From positions 1-52,553 of the forward strand of contig JAYRTJ010000011.1 in assembly GCA_041919675.1 (NCBI GenBank): DNA of 52,553 nucleotides, in the 5' to 3' direction. Position 1 is the first letter of the stretch, and each line of letters begins with the position of its first letter. The DNA is from SHVO01 sp041919675. GTDB taxonomy: Bacteria > Pseudomonadota > Alphaproteobacteria > Rhodospirillales > Rhodospirillaceae. Both the position numbers and the translations under genes were made by a program. Under the pieces are notes generated by a model. That model had not been told where the DNA came from, ran no database searches, and saw only the letters and a program-made list of their open reading frames with translations. Below are positions 51,240 to 52,553 of this stretch, in pieces.

Positions 51240-52337
51240 ATGAAACACATTCTTGCAGTATCCACCGCCGCGCTGATCGCGGGGCTTGCCGGAACCGCGG
51301 CCGCCGAAGACGGGGCGCTCAAGGACAGAACCATTGGGTTCGTTCTGACGCATAAAAGCTTTGCCTTATGGCAGTCGCCCGACGGCAAGAAGGAATGCCC
51401 GGACGGCGTGAACGTCGGGCCGCGCGAGCAGTTCAAGGCGCTGTATCCGAACGGCGGAAAGTTCGCCGAGACCCAGCTCGCCCGCGAAGGCGAGATCATG
51501 TTCCCGGATACGACGCCCGAGCCGAAGTTGTTTTTCCACGAGCCGGTGAGCAAGGTCGGCATCGGCCTCAATCTCGACGGCAAGATGGACGACAATGATT
51601 TCGTCAGCGAAGACGGCAAGGAGACGGGCATCGACAATCAGATGTACCGGGTCGTCGGCTGCACGGACAATTATCGCGGACCCGAAGGCCAGGCGCGTCA
51701 CTTCATTCAAGATTACATGCGTAAGTTCAACTACAACCGCTGGCTCATTGAAGTCACGGACGTGGACGATCTGACGAACGATTCCGATGTGACCGTGAGC
51801 CTCTACCGCGGCCTCGACGCCTTGACGCAGGACGCCGCCGGAAACTTCACATCGGGCGGCACGCAGCGCATCGATGCGAAGTGGGGTAAGGAGTTCATGT
51901 ACAAGACGAAGGGAAAGATCGAAGGCGGCGTGCTGACCACGGCGCCGGTCGACATCACGTTCCCGGAATCGCAGTCGCGCGGCTATCCCTATAACGCGGT
52001 GAAAGATTGGCGCGTGCGTCTCAGCCTGACCTCGGACGGCGCGGACGGACTGATGGCCGGTTACCTCGATCTCGAACGCTGGCACCATAATCTGTGGCAG
52101 CTGTGGTCCAGCCATCACCGCAGTTACGGCGGCGAACCGGTGCCGTCACAATACCGTTCCCTGCGCCGCAACGCGGATGCTTACCCGGATCCGGCAACAG
52201 GCGAGAACACGCATATTTCCGCGGCGTGGGCGGTAAAATTCGCGCAGGCCTTCATCCTGCATCCGGATCCGAAGGTCGCGGAAAAATCCGATGACGGCGT
52301 TACATCCACCGGCAAGGCGCGCGCGGCGCAGGATTAA
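51240..52337 (+). CDS. Module 2, component B: secreted protein of unknown family
   Basis: A 365-residue exported protein with a signal peptide (TAAAED cleavage region), paralog of the gene at 30180. Conserved with it are GALKDRTIGFV, GPREQFKALYP, the loop NLDGKMDDNDFVSEDG followed by GIDNQMYRVVGC, EVTDVDDLTNDSDVTVSLYRG and the final SSHHRSYGGEPV. No known domain was recognised. The Asp/Asn/Gly-rich loop suggests calcium or another metal ion. It is the last gene of module 2 and is followed by an MFS permease start. Confidence 0.75.
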   Translation: MKHILAVSTAALIAGLAGTAAAEDGALKDRTIGFVLTHKSFALWQSPDGKKECPDGVNVGPREQFKALYPNGGKFAETQLAREGEIMFPDTTPEPKLFFHEPVSKVGIGLNLDGKMDDNDFVSEDGKETGIDNQMYRVVGCTDNYRGPEGQARHFIQDYMRKFNYNRWLIEVTDVDDLTNDSDVTVSLYRGLDALTQDAAGNFTSGGTQRIDAKWGKEFMYKTKGKIEGGVLTTAPVDITFPESQSRGYPYNAVKDWRVRLSLTSDGADGLMAGYLDLERWHHNLWQLWSSHHRSYGGEPVPSQYRSLRRNADAYPDPATGENTHISAAWAVKFAQAFILHPDPKVAEKSDDGVTSTGKARAAQD

Positions 52338-52439
52338 GTCAAGAGGCCTCGCGGACCCGTTACGAGAGTCGGCTTGCCCGACGCGGGCGCGCCAAGTACG
52401 GTCCCGGCCAATACGATACGATTTTGGGGAAGAGTAGAG

Positions 52440-52553
52440 ATGGCTCAAGCTGATATGACGGTGAACGGCGCTGCGCCTGCCGATAAGATGACGGCGGCGG
52501 ACATGGCGCGCCGGGTGAAGATGATCCTGATCGGCTCGGCGGGGAACCTTGTC
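52440..52553 (+). CDS. MFS transporter, N-terminal fragment (KgtP/dicarboxylate-like)
   Basis: The gene runs off the window. The visible 38 codons encode MAQADMTVNGAAPADKMTAA then RRVKMILIGSAGNLV. The last part matches the start of the metabolite:H+ symporter group of MFS (KgtP, ShiA, ProP type), where GNLxEWYDFY follows. It starts 102 bases after module 2 and is likely co-regulated with it or with dctBD. Only the beginning is seen, so the substrate is uncertain. Confidence 0.6.
   Translation, partial: MAQADMTVNGAAPADKMTAADMARRVKMILIGSAGNLV

Overview
The window is GC-rich chromosomal DNA from a Gram-negative bacterium, most likely an alphaproteobacterium. Supporting signs are an aa3-type cytochrome c oxidase operon ordered ctaC-ctaD-ctaG-ctaE, an ELM1/DUF1022 protein, a DUF2237 protein, a DctB/DctD pair and many GTCAT-headed intergenic palindromes. 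The order cannot be fixed from sequence alone; a Micropepsaceae/Rhizomicrobium-like or Rhodospirillales-like origin is only a guess. No rRNA, CRISPR array, transposase or integrase gene was seen.

Layout. 0.1-9 kb is housekeeping: an OmpR/EnvZ-type two-component pair, a decayed S1/P1 nuclease, a YedK/HMCES-type DNA-protein crosslink protein, pyrE, ELM1, a hydroxypyruvate-isomerase-like protein, a degenerate EAL protein, UspA and a rhodanese. 9-13 kb holds a short ModE-like regulator, a divergent thiosulfate-uptake pair (TsuA/TusA-like), an ammonium transporter, DUF411 and DUF983 proteins. 13-22 kb has a patatin-like lipoprotein, the aa3 oxidase operon on the minus strand and, divergently, a small membrane protein, DUF420, an unusual heme-copper-oxidase-like subunit I and a CtaB-like prenyltransferase. 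22-28 kb carries DUF2237, a hybrid histidine kinase, an OmpR-type regulator and a receiver-HPt protein, then tRNA-Thr, RlmB/TrmH, tRNA-Tyr and DUF3297.

The accessory half is the most interesting. Two paralogous four-gene exported modules lie at 28.8-34.4 kb and 46.8-52.3 kb. Each encodes (A) a three-repeat PF03640-type secreted protein, (B) a secreted protein of unknown family with a conserved GIDNQ motif, (C) a DUF1592/1588/1585-type lipoprotein with one CxxCH heme site and (D) a DUF1552 protein with a twin-arginine leader. The orders are A-B-C-D and C-D-A-B, a circular permutation. The second module sits directly between dctBD and the start of an MFS dicarboxylate/alpha-ketoglutarate permease-like gene, which suggests a link to organic-acid sensing and uptake.

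Between the modules are remnants of an exopolysaccharide locus (WecG/TagA gene, a frame-disrupted gene, a truncated polyprenyl-phosphate glycosylphosphotransferase) cut off by AT-richer DNA. That DNA carries an orphan HigA-like HTH gene and then a complete type II restriction-modification cassette (controller, endonuclease, methyltransferase). The cassette is bounded by exact 44-bp repeats of the 3' part of tRNA-Gly(TCC), running from the anticodon loop to CCA, and it has no recombinase gene. A tRNA-Gly, a CBS-domain protein, an amidase lipoprotein and dctBD follow.
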